Assembly: GCA_907165135.1 (NCBI GenBank)
Contig: OU015567.1
Location: 1,741,001 to 1,805,000, forward strand
Reading direction: 5' to 3'
Length of the DNA: 64,000 bases
Source: Oikopleura dioica
Taxonomy: Eukaryota > Chordata > Appendicularia > Copelata > Oikopleuridae
Below the pieces are notes generated by a model. That model worked only from the letters and a program-made list of their open reading frames with translations, was not told where the DNA came from and made no database searches. The position numbers and the translations under genes are program-made. Shown here in pieces: positions 32,211-42,930 of the stretch; the first letter of the stretch is position 1; each line of letters starts with the position of its first letter.

Positions 32211-32682
32211 GAGTCACGCTAACTTGCCCAAGACGCTAACTTCCCCAGACGCTAACTTCCCAAAAACGCTAACTTCCCCAAGGTTGTGCAAATTAACGCT
32301 TCGAAATAATCAAAGATATGTTATTTTTAATAATATGAGCTCAGAAATTTTGACATTGACTGTCAAAATAAGTGTACTCCCGGAGTACAAAAATATTATT
32401 TCAAAACGTTTAATTAAATTTGTTCCAAAGAAATTGAAAATATGACCGCTATTCACGAGGAAGGGTCGAGGTTAGATTCTAAGAGACGACTAACTGTCTA
32501 CCAGACTAAGACATGCTGAAAGAGCCATTCAACGCTCAACGGATCGCCCACGCATTTAAGATGCTAACTTGCCCAAGACGCTAACTTCCCCAAAACGCTG
32601 AAATGCACAACGTTGGGCAAGTTAGCGTCTGGGGAAGTCAGCGTCTGGGGAAGTTAGCGTCTTGGGCAAGTTAGCGTGACTC
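32211..32682. mobile_element. Mutator-like MITE with subterminal tandem repeats
   Basis: The 472-bp element is bounded by a perfect 9-bp duplication GTCAATCTT (32202-32210 and 32683-32691). Its inverted ends begin GAGTCACGCTAACTTGCCCA. Each end holds two to four direct copies of ACGCTAACTTCCCCA-like units, so the termini are inverted arrays. A 9-bp duplication fits Mutator-like transposases. No transposase is encoded. It lies just 3' of the LDLa gene. Confidence 0.88.
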
Positions 32683-32746
32683 GTCAATCTTGTCGGAAGA
32701 AAATCACTATCAAGGTCGACTTGAAAATCTCCCGGGAAAAGCCGTG

Positions 32747-33337
32747 ACGCGCTTTTTTTAAGGTTGTGCAAGTTATTTCTCCACCTTTTCCATTGAAATG
32801 CCTAGAGTATCATATATCTTTAGAATCAGTGAGAAAAATCTAGAATCATGACCTTTTTAGTTTTTCAAAAATCACTTCCGGTTGTGATTCTAGAGCCGGA
32901 AGTTGGCGAAATTTATGAGAATGGCATGCATGTGACATATCAAACTGGAGCATAAAACATTTCCATTCATTTGAAAGAGGAATTAAATCAAACCGCGGTC
33001 AGAACGACCGGTTAAACCATAAAGAAAAATCGATTTTTTTTCATATTTGTAGGAATTTCAAATTGAAAAAAGGGAAACTAAACCAAAGAAGAATCGAATC
33101 TGAACGCGATAGAATGATATAAAATGTTCTAAGCTTTAATTTGATAGGTCGCAAGCATAACATTCTCATTAATTTCGCCAACTTCCGGCTCTAGAATCAC
33201 AACCGGAAGTGATTTTTGAAAAACTAAAAAGGTCACGATTCTAGATTTTTCTCACTGATTCTAAAGATATATGATACGCTGGGCATTTCAATGAAAAAGG
33301 TGGAGAAATAACTTGCACAACCTTAAAAAAAGCGCGT
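32747..33337. mobile_element. Foldback element with long inverted arms
   Basis: About 175 bp at 32747-32925 recurs as the reverse complement at 33160-33337. The outer ends are ACGCGCTTTTTTTAAGG and its complement. Inside the arms are blocks such as CACTTCCGGTTGTGATTCTA. Flanks read CCGT on the left and CCGT on the right, allowing a 3-bp CGT duplication. The arms have diverged slightly. No ORF is encoded. Confidence 0.8.
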
Positions 33338-33540
33338 CCGTATTTTCCAGGTAAAAGCCGACCTAGTGAGAAAGTGGCGCTGCCCTCATTTTTCCGCACC
33401 AGCGCGATAGTCGGCCAATCGCGACGCCCAACACAATTCGATTTTTTTTCATAGCGAATGTGTTTTTGAAAGAAATAAACATAAAAAAAGGCTGAATGTT
33501 GATTGTCATTTTATAAAAAGAACGAAAACTGAGAGAAAAA

Positions 33541-34875
33541 ATGAAGACGGAAGATAAACGCGGAGAATCAAAGGTAAACTATATTTTTATAGAAATTAGC
33601 TCTAGAAAAAAATTTTGCTTAGCCCGAATGCCGAAAAATCCTCAGTCAAATTTTACCGCATCTATTCGTCGGGTCCGCTGACGACATTTCCGAGTCGTCT
33701 TTGCTGGAGAATCGAATAGATCTCGTCATCAACGCAACCACTCAATATGAAAAGCCGAAATATCTCCTCGACGAAAATTACCTGCAAATTCCAGTGTTGG
33801 ATACAGAGTCAGAAAGTCTGATAGATTTTTTTGACCAGTGCTTTGATTTTATTGATAATGCGAGGTAATTAGAAAATCGTGTTAATGCCTAAATGGGGTT
33901 CTTATTTTAACAGATCTCATATTACCCAGAAGGTCCTTATTAATCCTCTTAATTCGTGACCTTTTTGAGGAATATTTCAACCGCAGAATTATATCTGGCT
34001 TATTTTCATTAAGGCTGAAAAATAAGCGAGTGATGGTTCACTGTCAAGCTGGAAAATCAAGATCTGCCACGATCGCAATAGGTACTATTTCATGTTCAAT
34101 TCCCCTCTTATTAATTCTAAGCTTATATTATGCGCTACAAAAAGCTGTCAATGGACGAAGCCCACCTTTTCGTCCGTTCCAAGCGCCACCAAATCGACCC
34201 GAACTTTGCTTTTCTCGGCCAATTGCTCGACTACGAAAGAAAACTTTCTGGCGAAACCGCTCGAGTGACTCCTGATGGAATTGAAAATAAAACTGTTGAG
34301 AAAGCAACTCAGAAAACTGAAATTCGACTAGCAGAAAGGCGGAAAATCATAGCTCCAAAAGTTGGAACATTGAGAGATTTGAACTTGCTGAAGAAACGAA
34401 ATAGACCACCGCCTGGTTCACTTGTGATTGGGGATACGAGGAAGAGAAGGTCGAAGAATTCTGATGATTTGCCTGCAGGATCGGTTGCATTATTATTGCG
34501 TTTGGTATGCTAGTAAAGCGAATTCATTTTTTGTTTCATTTTGCAACCGAAAAAGTCACTCCAAAGCGTCCAAAAAACCTGCTTCTTCCGAAAACCCCTC
34601 AAGCTCCACCTCAATCTCTTCTGAACTTGAATTTACCTAAAAGCATGACAAACCCCTGTGTTCTCCCGAAGAAGGGCAGCTCCTTACCCTCCACCCCGAA
34701 GTCCCCCTCTCCCGAGATTGCCCCTTCCCCTCGCGCAAAATCCACTCCGATTCGGATTCTGGTGCAAAAACGCTTGTCCGAATTCGGCATTCTAGCGCCG
34801 GCGAGTTCAACGAATCTGAATGAAAAGAGTTTTCAATCAAGAATTCGATACAGTAGTAATGATAGTATCACATAG
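33541..34875 (+). CDS. Dual-specificity protein phosphatase
   Basis: ATG at 33541 opens a short first exon (MKTEDKRGESK). The next exon gives the DSP start (LPHLFVGSADDISES), and the catalytic exon follows (VMVHCQAGKSRSATIAI). The HCxxGxSRS loop is intact, with Cys nucleophile and Arg. The usual post-catalytic helix appears as AYIMRYKKLSMDEAH and PNFAFLGQLLDYE. After the domain there is a basic Pro/Ser-rich tail of roughly 150 residues, with a probable intron near 34480-34540 whose exact ends I could not fix. The product should dephosphorylate phospho-Tyr/Thr, perhaps on MAP kinases or other substrates. The docking domain of classical MAP kinase phosphatases is not present. Confidence 0.8.
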
Positions 34876-35241
34876 CGACTATCTTTCTTATATGCAAGAT
34901 ACTGTAACCGTTACCTTCTACCATCTGAGTCTCAATCTATGCACGATATTCTCCCTTCTGAGCTCGTCTCTTTCAAACCATGACTCAGGTTTTCTGCGCA
35001 GGTCCCCGAGCCGAGTCTCTTTTCTTTAGTTGTTGTTGAAAAATCACTTTGTGTTTATGTTGTTGATCTGTGATAAGAAAAATCATTGTTGTTATCTGTA
35101 ATTGCAGATTTTAGTCTTTGACCGAATCGTCTAACTATTTAATTGTCTAGTTAAATATCTATCTTGATGGGAAATCTTTAGAAATCGGTATTTATGTATG
35201 TGATCGATGGCTCACTGTTACTGTAAGAAAAATAGAAGAAT
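34876..35241. other. Intergenic region between DUSP and SPRING genes
   Basis: This 366-bp region has no ORF worth calling. It includes the DUSP 3' UTR and the SPRING promoter or trans-splice region. A partial copy of a dispersed palindrome (GACTCAGGTTTTCTGCGCA) lies at about 34982. Confidence 0.45.
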
Positions 35242-35955
35242 ATGAATCTCGGACGGAAGAAACGAGCTTTTATTGGAATCTCAGTATTCATTGTCATTCT
35301 GATAAGGTAAGAAAATTGCTATCTATCCTTTTTCCTGTTTTTCATCACCTTTTCAAGCATCTCCATCTACGAGCAACAAACAAGTCCTGAAGAGTTCCAA
35401 AAAGCCGCCCGAGAGTCCCTGATCCGTCACCTCTCTTCCTGGGAGAATAGTGAAGGATCGAATTCTAGCGCTCAAGAATCCTTCCCTTCCCGAAATCCGC
35501 GAATAATCAAGCACTGCCGCAATACTGTTCAAGGGAAAGAGATGATCACTGATGAATTTGGCGCGATTTGCAAACGAGAAAATGTTCTAGATTCAAATGG
35601 CTGTTGTGGACTGAAAGATGCAACGCAGTTTTTTTGCGATGGATGTAACGAAAGAGGCTGCTGTGGAGAGTTTGAGATTTGTGTTTCTTGCTGTATGAAG
35701 CCTCAGAACAAGGTACAGTTGAACAGAAAGATTATTAATTTTCTCCTTTCCTTTTAGGCTGCGTTAGTTGCGTTTATAGAAAGCGCGATCGTCTTTGTCG
35801 AGCATTTCTTTCTGTCAATTTCCGACCAGTTCGATCTCTGTCTCTCAAAATGTCGCACCTCATCGCTCTCAGTCCAGCACGAAAATACCTACCGAGATCC
35901 CGTCAACAAATTTTGCTATTCTGAGCTTCCTCCCTTGCTGATCTTCAACGAATAA
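35242..35955 (+). CDS. SPRING1: SREBP regulating gene protein (SPRING, C12orf49 homologue)
   Basis: Three exons (35242-35306, 35358-35712, 35758-35955) sum to 618 nt in phase, 205 residues, about the length of vertebrate SPRING. An N-terminal signal anchor ([12 protein letters not shown]) precedes the conserved luminal Cys-rich domain. That domain shows [30 protein letters not shown] and CVSCCMKP. The C-terminus matches the family closely: [17 protein letters not shown] and FCYSELPP. In mammals this Golgi protein is needed for SREBP processing through S1P, and the same role is inferred here. The stop overlaps AATAAA, and the ADRM1 start follows after 64 bp. Confidence 0.93.
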
Positions 35956-36019
35956 ACCTGCTTCTTATTTCTGTATTCATTTGTTTCAAGAATCATTGAT
36001 TCTGAATCAACATTTCAGC

Positions 36020-37316
36020 ATGGCTCTCTTTCAACAAAGCAGCTCCGGTTCGACCAAGAATTTGGTCGAATTCAAGTGCGGTAAAATGACCATGTCGGGG
36101 ACTACTGTTACCGCTGACCCGCGCAAAGGACTTCTGTACATTCAGAAGGGAGAAGACCAGGTCTGGATACATTCTCTTATCTCCTTAACATCCTTAAGGC
36201 GATGCATCTTTACTGGAAGGATCGAACTTCTGGAAAGGTAGAAGATGATGTCTACCTCTTCCCCGACGATGCGGAGTTTGTTCCTGTTCCTCAGTGCAAG
36301 GATGGAAGAGTCTACCTCCTCAAGTTCAAGTCCCACAGGTAAGAATAAGATGAAGCTCCCTTAATTATCTTATTTGACAAGCAACAAGCGCTTCTTCTGG
36401 ATGCAGGAGCCGGACAAAAACAAGGATAAAGACAAGGACTTGATCGAACAAGCGAATGAAGCAATCAACAATCCTCAAGCGGCGGATGCCGGTCTCATGG
36501 GCTCTGGTCATGAGGAGTTGCTTCGATTGATCAGCAGCAGCGGGGGCATTCCCAACGCGCAGTTGCAGAATTTGATTCAGTCCCAGATGCGATCAGGTAA
36601 GAACAAAAGCAAAGTTGATTACAAGTATTTTACAACTATTTTCACACAAGGATCTTCTCGAAGCTCCCGCTCTGGCAACGCTTCTAAAAAGGCAAAGACA
36701 GATGACAAAGGGTCCAAAACGTCCTCTTCACTTCCCACCCCTAACTTCTCCACTGTCCCGGCGACTGGTTCTAGCGCTGGAGCCTCTTCTGCCGCTACTC
36801 CTACTCCCGGAGCTACTCCTGGAGGAGCATCAACTCCGGGCGCAGCGCAGCTTTCAGACTTGCAGAGTATCCTTACTCGTCTTGGCGGGGCTGCTTCTCC
36901 CAGCGCCGCCGCTCCAATTGACATCGCTGAAGCGATGCGATCTGAAGACCTCATCCCCATGCTCGCCGATGAAAAGATCAGAGAGGCTTTGATGAAGCAC
37001 CTTCCAGAGGGCAACACGATTCCAAAGACGGAAGCAGAGCTCAAGGAGACAATTCACTCACCTCAATTCAAGCAGGCAACTCAAGCGTTCTCTCACGCCT
37101 TGTCTACCGGACAGCTGGGACCCGTGCTAAAGCAGTTTGGAATAAGCGACGCAGCTTGCGAAGCTGCCACTAAGGTTAGCCACTACAACATCATCATTTT
37201 AAATCAACGAAAAAAAAAATCAGGGAGACGTAGCCGGTTTTGCCAAGGCGATGCAAGAGGATGCCAAAAAGAACGCAGATAAACCTGCCGCCGAAGACAG
37301 CATGGAAACCAACTGA
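36020..37316 (+). CDS. ADRM1: Proteasomal ubiquitin receptor ADRM1/Rpn13
   Basis: Exons run 36020-36160, 36199-36338, then from about 36382, ending with a short exon to the TGA at 37314-37316. The N-terminal Pru domain is clear: [54 protein letters not shown] and [11 protein letters not shown] Ser/Gly/Ala/Pro linker follows. The C-terminal DEUBAD domain, which binds UCHL5, shows [27 protein letters not shown] and [11 protein letters not shown]. The protein should bind ubiquitin and dock at Rpn2 on the 26S proteasome. An acceptor TTTCAG ends one base before the ATG and the upstream gene ends 64 bp away, the layout of a trans-spliced downstream operon gene. Confidence 0.95.
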
Positions 37317-37399
37317 ATAAAATCAGAATCGCACCAGTTCTTTAAAATTTGCTCTCTCTTACCAAAAAACTTTCATTTTGAAAGGGATCATCAAAACTG

Positions 37400-38296
37400 T
37401 CCAGTTGGAGCAATATGACATGTATTACAGTAATGTTTTCTCTCTCTCTTTCTTACTATCCATAAGGATATCCGTTCAAGATATTAAAATTAAGCATTGT
37501 CAGTTATTATCCGATAATTCTTCTGAAGAATGTATGGGGGAGAGCCAGTCCCTCGAGTTCACAGACCAGTCACAAGAGGATTTCATATACCGACAAAACA
37601 ACAGCCAGTTGTTCCAGACTAGGGTCGGACCCCTTACTAAGGTTTCCTTAGTTACTAAGGGTAAGGGTTTTGAAATTGATGAAAATCAAGAAAGGCCTAA
37701 GGAAGGACTAAGGGCCTTCCTTACTAAGGCCTTCGTAACCTTAGTAAGGATCTGATTAAGTGCGATTCGAAAAAATGTTCTTATTGGTAAAAATAGCAAT
37801 AATTTAAGTTTATTTGGTATTTTCTGCTGTCAGTAAGTTGGCAAGAGACATTTTTATCAAATTCCTTCACAACTCGTCGTTAATTCCCTTCCTTACTAAG
37901 GCTTTTGTAAAGGTTTTTTTGATAAAAGCGTTCTCAAAATGCGTAGGCCGTCGAAAAAATCCTTTTTAAAATCCTTAGTAAGGAAAGGAATTAAGGAAAA
38001 ATCGCTAAGGATTGAAGATCCTTACTAAGGATCTCTGAAAACTAACAAAGGAACTATGGTAAGGATTTTTTTCCGCTGAAATCCGAAAAAGGGTAAGGAA
38101 AAAATCCTTACCTTACTAAGGAAAGGACCCTTAGTAAGCAAAAAAATAAGGAAGGAAGTCCGACCCTAGGTTCCAGAAGTACCAAATTGCACTTGTTTGG
38201 TGAGCCACGGAATTGAACGATGCTGTAGAAAGCTCGTCCATTCCAATGATTTACAAGCAGTTCAGGAAGGAAAACGGGTTTATCTATCTCTACCAT
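37400..38296 (-). CDS. Small hypothetical protein, frame interrupted by a MITE
   Basis: An ATG at 38296 opens MVEIDKPVFLPELLVNHWNG and continues to the edge of the MITE at 38169. With the element and one GTTCCAGA copy removed, the frame continues and reaches a GT donor. That donor pairs with an acceptor TTCTTCAG to give a tail ending RIITDNA, about 59 residues in all. No family is recognised. It would start 53 bp from the divergent cyclin-like gene. Support is limited to frame continuity, so this is tentative; the left end is approximate. Confidence 0.3.
37619..38169. mobile_element. MITE with CTAGGGTCGGAC ends and CCTTACTAAGG palindromes
   Basis: The 551-bp element has ends CTAGGGTCGGAC and GTCCGACCCTAG and a perfect 8-bp duplication GTTCCAGA (37611-37618 and 38170-38177). 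Its interior is packed with CCTTACTAAGG-type palindromes and their variants, giving strong local secondary structure. No protein is encoded; the ORF that runs through it is a shadow. It sits inside a short minus-strand reading frame. Confidence 0.88.
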
Positions 38297-38349
38297 TTGG
38301 TAAATGCTTTAGCATTTTATAACAACAAGAATCAACCGTGATAAAAGAA

Positions 38350-39828
38350 ATGAGAAAGAAAACCGTGAAGCCTTTTTTCGCCCGCTCGGTTCCAAAAATA
38401 CTCGATTATTTTGCCAAAGAATGGGGCCTCACCTCCAGTTCTCAAGCTTACTCGGTCAAAATTGCCTGGGATGCAGCCGCTTTGCTCGATAAAACAATAT
38501 CTACTGTTGCTGCTGAAATTTACGACGCCGCTCAAGTCAACGAAAAGCAAGCTACAGACATGCTGCGACAGCTGGAATCCCATATCATTCCTCGCCTTGC
38601 CTCTGCGCTGCGAATTTGCGTCAAGAAAGATTCAGCAGTGATTCTAGTGCCAGCTAGTAAGTGCGTTGAGTCTTTACGGCGACTTGGGTTTTGGCTTTTT
38701 GAATTTATTTTTGTTTTTGAATTAATTTTCCACTCCTTCTTGTATCACCTATGAAAAGCCGAATTGAGACATGAAATGACGGATAGCCAATTCAACAGAT
38801 CAGAGCAGCTTATTCTGCGGCGAATGGGATACCGGCTTGAGTGGTATTCTGTCTTTCACTGCGCCGAACTGCTCATTGAGAGCAGGGATCTAAATTTTTG
38901 CCGAAAATGAACTGCGATTGCGATGCGATTGCGACGAAAATTATTCAGGAAATTGCGATGCGATTGCGATTTTTTTCGCAAATTGCGAATTTTTCGCGAA
39001 TTGCGATTTTGTCGCGATTTCTGAAATTTTAGTGAAAAAAATCACTTTTGAAAGGATTTAAGACTATTTTTCGAAGTCAGGCTTTCAATTCAGCCTTCAA
39101 AACACAGAAAATAGGCTCTGAATCAAACAAAACTTTCGTCAGAACATCGTGGGAGCAATTTGACAAGACCGAAATTCGCAAAAAAAATCGCATTTTGCGA
39201 AATCTTGACGAAAACTGAGCTGCGATTGCGATGCGATTGCGATTCGGTCAGAAAAGTTCTTGCGATTGCGAATTTTCTGCGAAATTTCGCATCGCAATCG
39301 CAAAATATTCGCAAATTGCGATTTTCGCGAAAAAATTTAGATCCCTGATTGAGAGATTGCACAATGAAACGAATGTCTGCCCTAATCCAAAGGTGAGGTT
39401 ACGATTGATCCCGAAGTTAAAATTATGTCACTATTAGTGATTATGATTTACCCTACTTTTAATTAATCGAGATAAATACAAACTCTGGGTGGATACAAAT
39501 GTTGGATACAAAAATTAATAGATAGTCTATCTAAGATAGACCATTTAACTCATAAATATCATAGATGCTCTGGAGCCACACGGAATCGCTTTTGGAAGTT
39601 TACATGCTTCACCGTACCGCGATTCTCAAAGAAGCCTCGACTCGCCGCATCCCAGTCCAAATCGACACGTTCGTCGAATCTGCCACTGTAATCATTATGT
39701 CTTCCCTCCTTGCCGAGCCCAACATCTCCGTCAAAGACGTCATGACGACCGTCAGCGTCTTTATCAACAGAGATCAAAAATACGTTGCTGCTTTTTGCGA
39801 TTTGGCAATTTATTACCTCATCAAATAG
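38350..39828 (+). CDS. Cyclin-fold protein, exon 2 interrupted by a hAT-type MITE
   Basis: Exons are 38350-38656, 38759-39392 and 39565-39828. Exon 2 contains the element 38883-39347. Removing the element and one TSD copy (473 bp) leaves 161 bp. The three exons then sum to 732 nt with correct phase at both introns, 243 residues. With the element present the frame shifts. A cyclin-box-like pattern is visible: ILVPATELRHEMTDSQFN, then SEQLILRRMGYRLEWYSVF, a helical layout like cyclin helices 3-5. A second helical half follows (MLHRTAILKEAS, VDTF-like and FCDLAIYYLIK). It is a divergent cyclin-like protein, perhaps of the CNTD group, but the subfamily is not established. Confidence 0.6.
38883..39347. 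mobile_element. hAT-type MITE inside the cyclin-like exon
   Basis: The 465-bp element has classic hAT-like ends CAGGGATCTAAATTT and AAATTTAGATCCCTG. It is flanked by a perfect 8-bp duplication ATTGAGAG (38875-38882 and 39348-39355). Both sides are full of GCGATTGCGATGCGATTGCG-like subterminal repeats, typical transposase-binding clusters. No ORF of note. It splits a coding exon. Confidence 0.93.
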
Positions 39829-40022
39829 AAAATATCGCTCTTGCTAAAGACAAACTTTCACACTTCTTCACTAGGCCTATCTTTTTTACTGAACTTGGAC
39901 GCTAATTCCTGTAGAAACAGTTTCTTTTTCACGAAAAGCCTCACGGACAACAAATATTGAACTCGTTTTTTGGACTTCGCAGCTGTAAAATTGCATTTTT
40001 CAGATTTCGAAAGTCGGACAAA

Positions 40023-42648
40023 ATGGGATGCTCCAAGCCCTTGCTCAAGATGGACACATTCCTATCTGGCGAGCCCGTTTTCGACCGGCTCCCGAGCACG
40101 CTCATTCTGAAAATCTTCTCCAAGCTAAATGCGGGAGAAGGGACTGACATCAAAATGCTCTCTCGATGCGCCCAGGTCTCGCATCTATGGAATCGATTAG
40201 CGTTGGACGGGAGCAATTGGCAAACAGTTGATTTGTTCCAATTTCAAAAAGACGTGACTCCAGTGACCGTCGAAAACATCTCCCAGAGGTAAAGGACTCT
40301 TCAAGCAACGTAAAAAACGAGTGGGTTTTTTAACAGATGCGGCGGTTTTCTAAGAAAGCTCTCGCTCCGTGGCTGCCACAATATCGATGATTCGACGATC
40401 GACGTTTTCACGGCTAATTGTCGCAACATAACGTACTTGAATTTGTCCGATTGCAAGCTCATCTCTGACGCTTCTTTGCGCTCGCTAGCCCGCAAATGCC
40501 CAGCTCTTCAATCCGTCAATTTATACAGGTAAACTTAACCTTTGCCCGCCAAGTTTGCATTTTACGGATACTTTTTTGTGGGTTCTTCTTTGAAAGTAAA
40601 CTCTTACTGTAGCTGCTCGAAAGTCACTGATGCAGGACTCCGCGACTTAGCGACCGGTTGCCTGCGACTCAAGGAAATTGACATCTCCTTTTGCCAAAAA
40701 ATATCTGACGCTGGAGTGGAAGCAATAACAGCTCAATGCGAAGATCTCAGGGGCTTGTTTCTCCGCGATACGTCAATTAGTGATTCTGCTCTGGGAACAA
40801 TCGCTATCAATTCTTCGAAATTGGAGACTTTGAGTGTCTCTTACTGCTCCATTTCCAGCGCTGGTCTTTCGAAGATCATTTCTAACTGCACTTCATTGAG
40901 CGAGCTTCATTGCGCTCGATGCCCGAATGTGACTGATTCTGCGCTTCATGCTCTCGGCCGTTTTACGAAAAGCGGCCTAAAGACTCTGGACATCGCCGGC
41001 TGTAGCGCAATCTCCGATCACGGAGTTTTTTCCTTGGTTCAATCCTGCACCGGGCTGGAACGAGTAGACCTGGAGGAATGCCTGCACTTATCCGACGCCA
41101 CGCTGCTTCAATTGGCCATTCATTGTCATAATATCAAAGGTAAGGGTCCTTTAAAAATAGTCCTGCATGTTAAAAATCGATCTCAAGAGCAATAAAACAG
41201 CATCAATCTCATTTGAACCGAAAAAGATAAAATAAAACTTTAAATGTTTCTCGAGGGAATTGGACTCCTCCGGGAATCCCCTGGCACAATGAGTGTCATA
41301 TTCAAGTTTTGATAATATCAGAATCGTTATCAGAGAAAAGTTTACTTTGGAACCCTTTCAGATTCAAAAAATATCATTCTTCTTTTAGAACTGACATTGT
41401 CCCACTGTGAAAATATCTCGGACGAAGGGATCCGCCACTTGTGCAGTGGGGAATTGAGACTGTCACTAGAGCTCATTGACCTTGACAATTGCCCGCTTCT
41501 AACAGGTATGTGCACTGGTTCTAGGGCGATAAATAAGTCATTATGATAAAGATGCCTCGCTCCGTCTCTTGGAAAACTGTCCAAACCTACGCCAGCTCGA
41601 GCTTGTCGACTGTCAGCGCATCTCCAAGGCTGGTATTGACCGTTTGGAACGCAAAATTGTAAGTTATCATCTTTATAAAGCATATGCCTAGGCTTACCGG
41701 ACTTAATTTCGGCCCATATTTCTAGCTTAGTTGGGAGGTCATATGATACAGTATTAGAAAGCCCAGAAGCTGGGCTTTCATTTGGGCACAATATCAAGGG
41801 GTTTGGGTCATGCCCGGAAGGCAAATTATTGGACCGGAAGTTCCAAATTCGGGACAAGAACTCTTCTACCGGTTTTAACGATGGGTTTGGGATATCTAGA
41901 CCTTTGAAAAATAGGTGAAATAGAAAGCTTAGACTCTGAGCTTTCTTTAGAGCCAATAAAATTTTGCCGCCCGTTGGTCTAGCGCCCTCTAGTGGTCCTA
42001 GAAGTTGACCTCGGCAGTGTTTTAGTCTGGAAACTTCAGGTTTCGACTCAAAATTTTCGAATTCTAAACCTACTTATTTCGTTTCTTAAATAACTTTAAA
42101 CAATAAATAAGTCTTAGAAAATTGAATCACGTTTGATCTTGGAGGTTTTTTCTCATTTGTTCCGAGTTTCTGTCGAAAAATACCCATATTTCCAAGTTCT
42201 CTGGCCACTAGAGGGCGTTCAACCCAAGGGCGGCAAGATTTTAATGGCTTTAAAGAAAGCTCAGAGTCTACACTTTCTATTCATCTACTTTCCATTGCTC
42301 TTGAGATCTCAAACCCATCGAAAATATCGATCGAAGATTTCTAGTGCCTATTTGGGAACTTCCGGTCCCAAAATTTGGCTTTCAGGCATGACCCAGACCC
42401 CTTGATTTTGGGCTCAAATGAAAGCCCAGCTTTTGAGAATTCCAAATATGTGTCATAGGACCCCCCGACTACCCTAGAAAAATTGGCCGAATTTCAGTCC
42501 GGTAAGCTTACATATGCCAATCGCTTACTATATTTTCTAGCCAGGGATCAGTATTCATTCCTATTTTGCGCCGGACCTGGACGAACTTGCTCCGAACTCA
42601 TCAACCTCTCACCGCGCAAAATATTGTCCAAAATGCACTATTCAGTAA
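40023..42648 (+). CDS. FBXL20-like: F-box/leucine-rich-repeat protein, FBXL2/FBXL20-like
   Basis: ATG 40023 follows an acceptor in the 5' leader. An F-box (FDRLPSTLILKIFSKLN, with SHLWNRLALDGSNW) is followed by about eleven Cys-containing LRRs of the FBXL2/20 type. These are read across exons to 41139, then 41390 on (ELTLSHCENISDEGI) and DASLRLLENCPNL. The last exon (42541-42648) restores the family's tail (ISIHSYFAPDLDEL, compare VHAYFAPVTPP). It lacks a C-terminal CaaX motif and ends PKCTIQ. The product is the substrate receptor of an SCF ubiquitin ligase. The last intron (41659-42540) is about 50 nt of host sequence plus a MITE family A copy. Confidence 0.88.
41689..42510 (+). mobile_element. 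MITE family A, copy 2 (inside an FBXL intron)
   Basis: The 822-bp element is nearly collinear with 7597-8417 and in the same orientation, with ends TAGGCTTACCGGACT and AGTCCGGTAAGCTTA. A perfect 8-bp duplication CATATGCC flanks it (41681-41688 and 42511-42518). The host intron's own GTAAGT and TTTTCTAG ends lie outside the element. The insertion therefore just enlarged a roughly 50-nt intron. Confidence 0.92.
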
Positions 42649-42930
42649 TTCATAGTTCTTTTGTCCTTTTCTTTCTCAAAAACAGGTGTAATACTCTTTA
42701 AGGTTCAACTCTTTTTGTTCCGAAAACTACTATACGAGTTTCCTCATTCAACCTTTTACATTCAACGTTCAACGAATTCTTCTCTTTTCTCCCTTTTCTT
42801 CAACTTTTTGTTCGAAACTATTGTCAATGTTTCAACCATTCAAAAAACTCTTGCTTATTCCTGATTTTCCTTTTCAGAAAAAGTCGAAAAGAAACTCTCA
42901 TGGAAGGAAAGGAATGATCCAAAAAGAGTG

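Noticed and set aside
32209-32445. 78-codon + ORF
   Set aside because: It starts in the target duplication and reads through the inverted-repeat termini of the Mutator-like MITE.
37378-37755. 125-codon + ORF through the CCTTACTAAGG element
   Set aside because: It runs from flanking DNA into the MITE interior and its C-terminal part is just translated palindromes.
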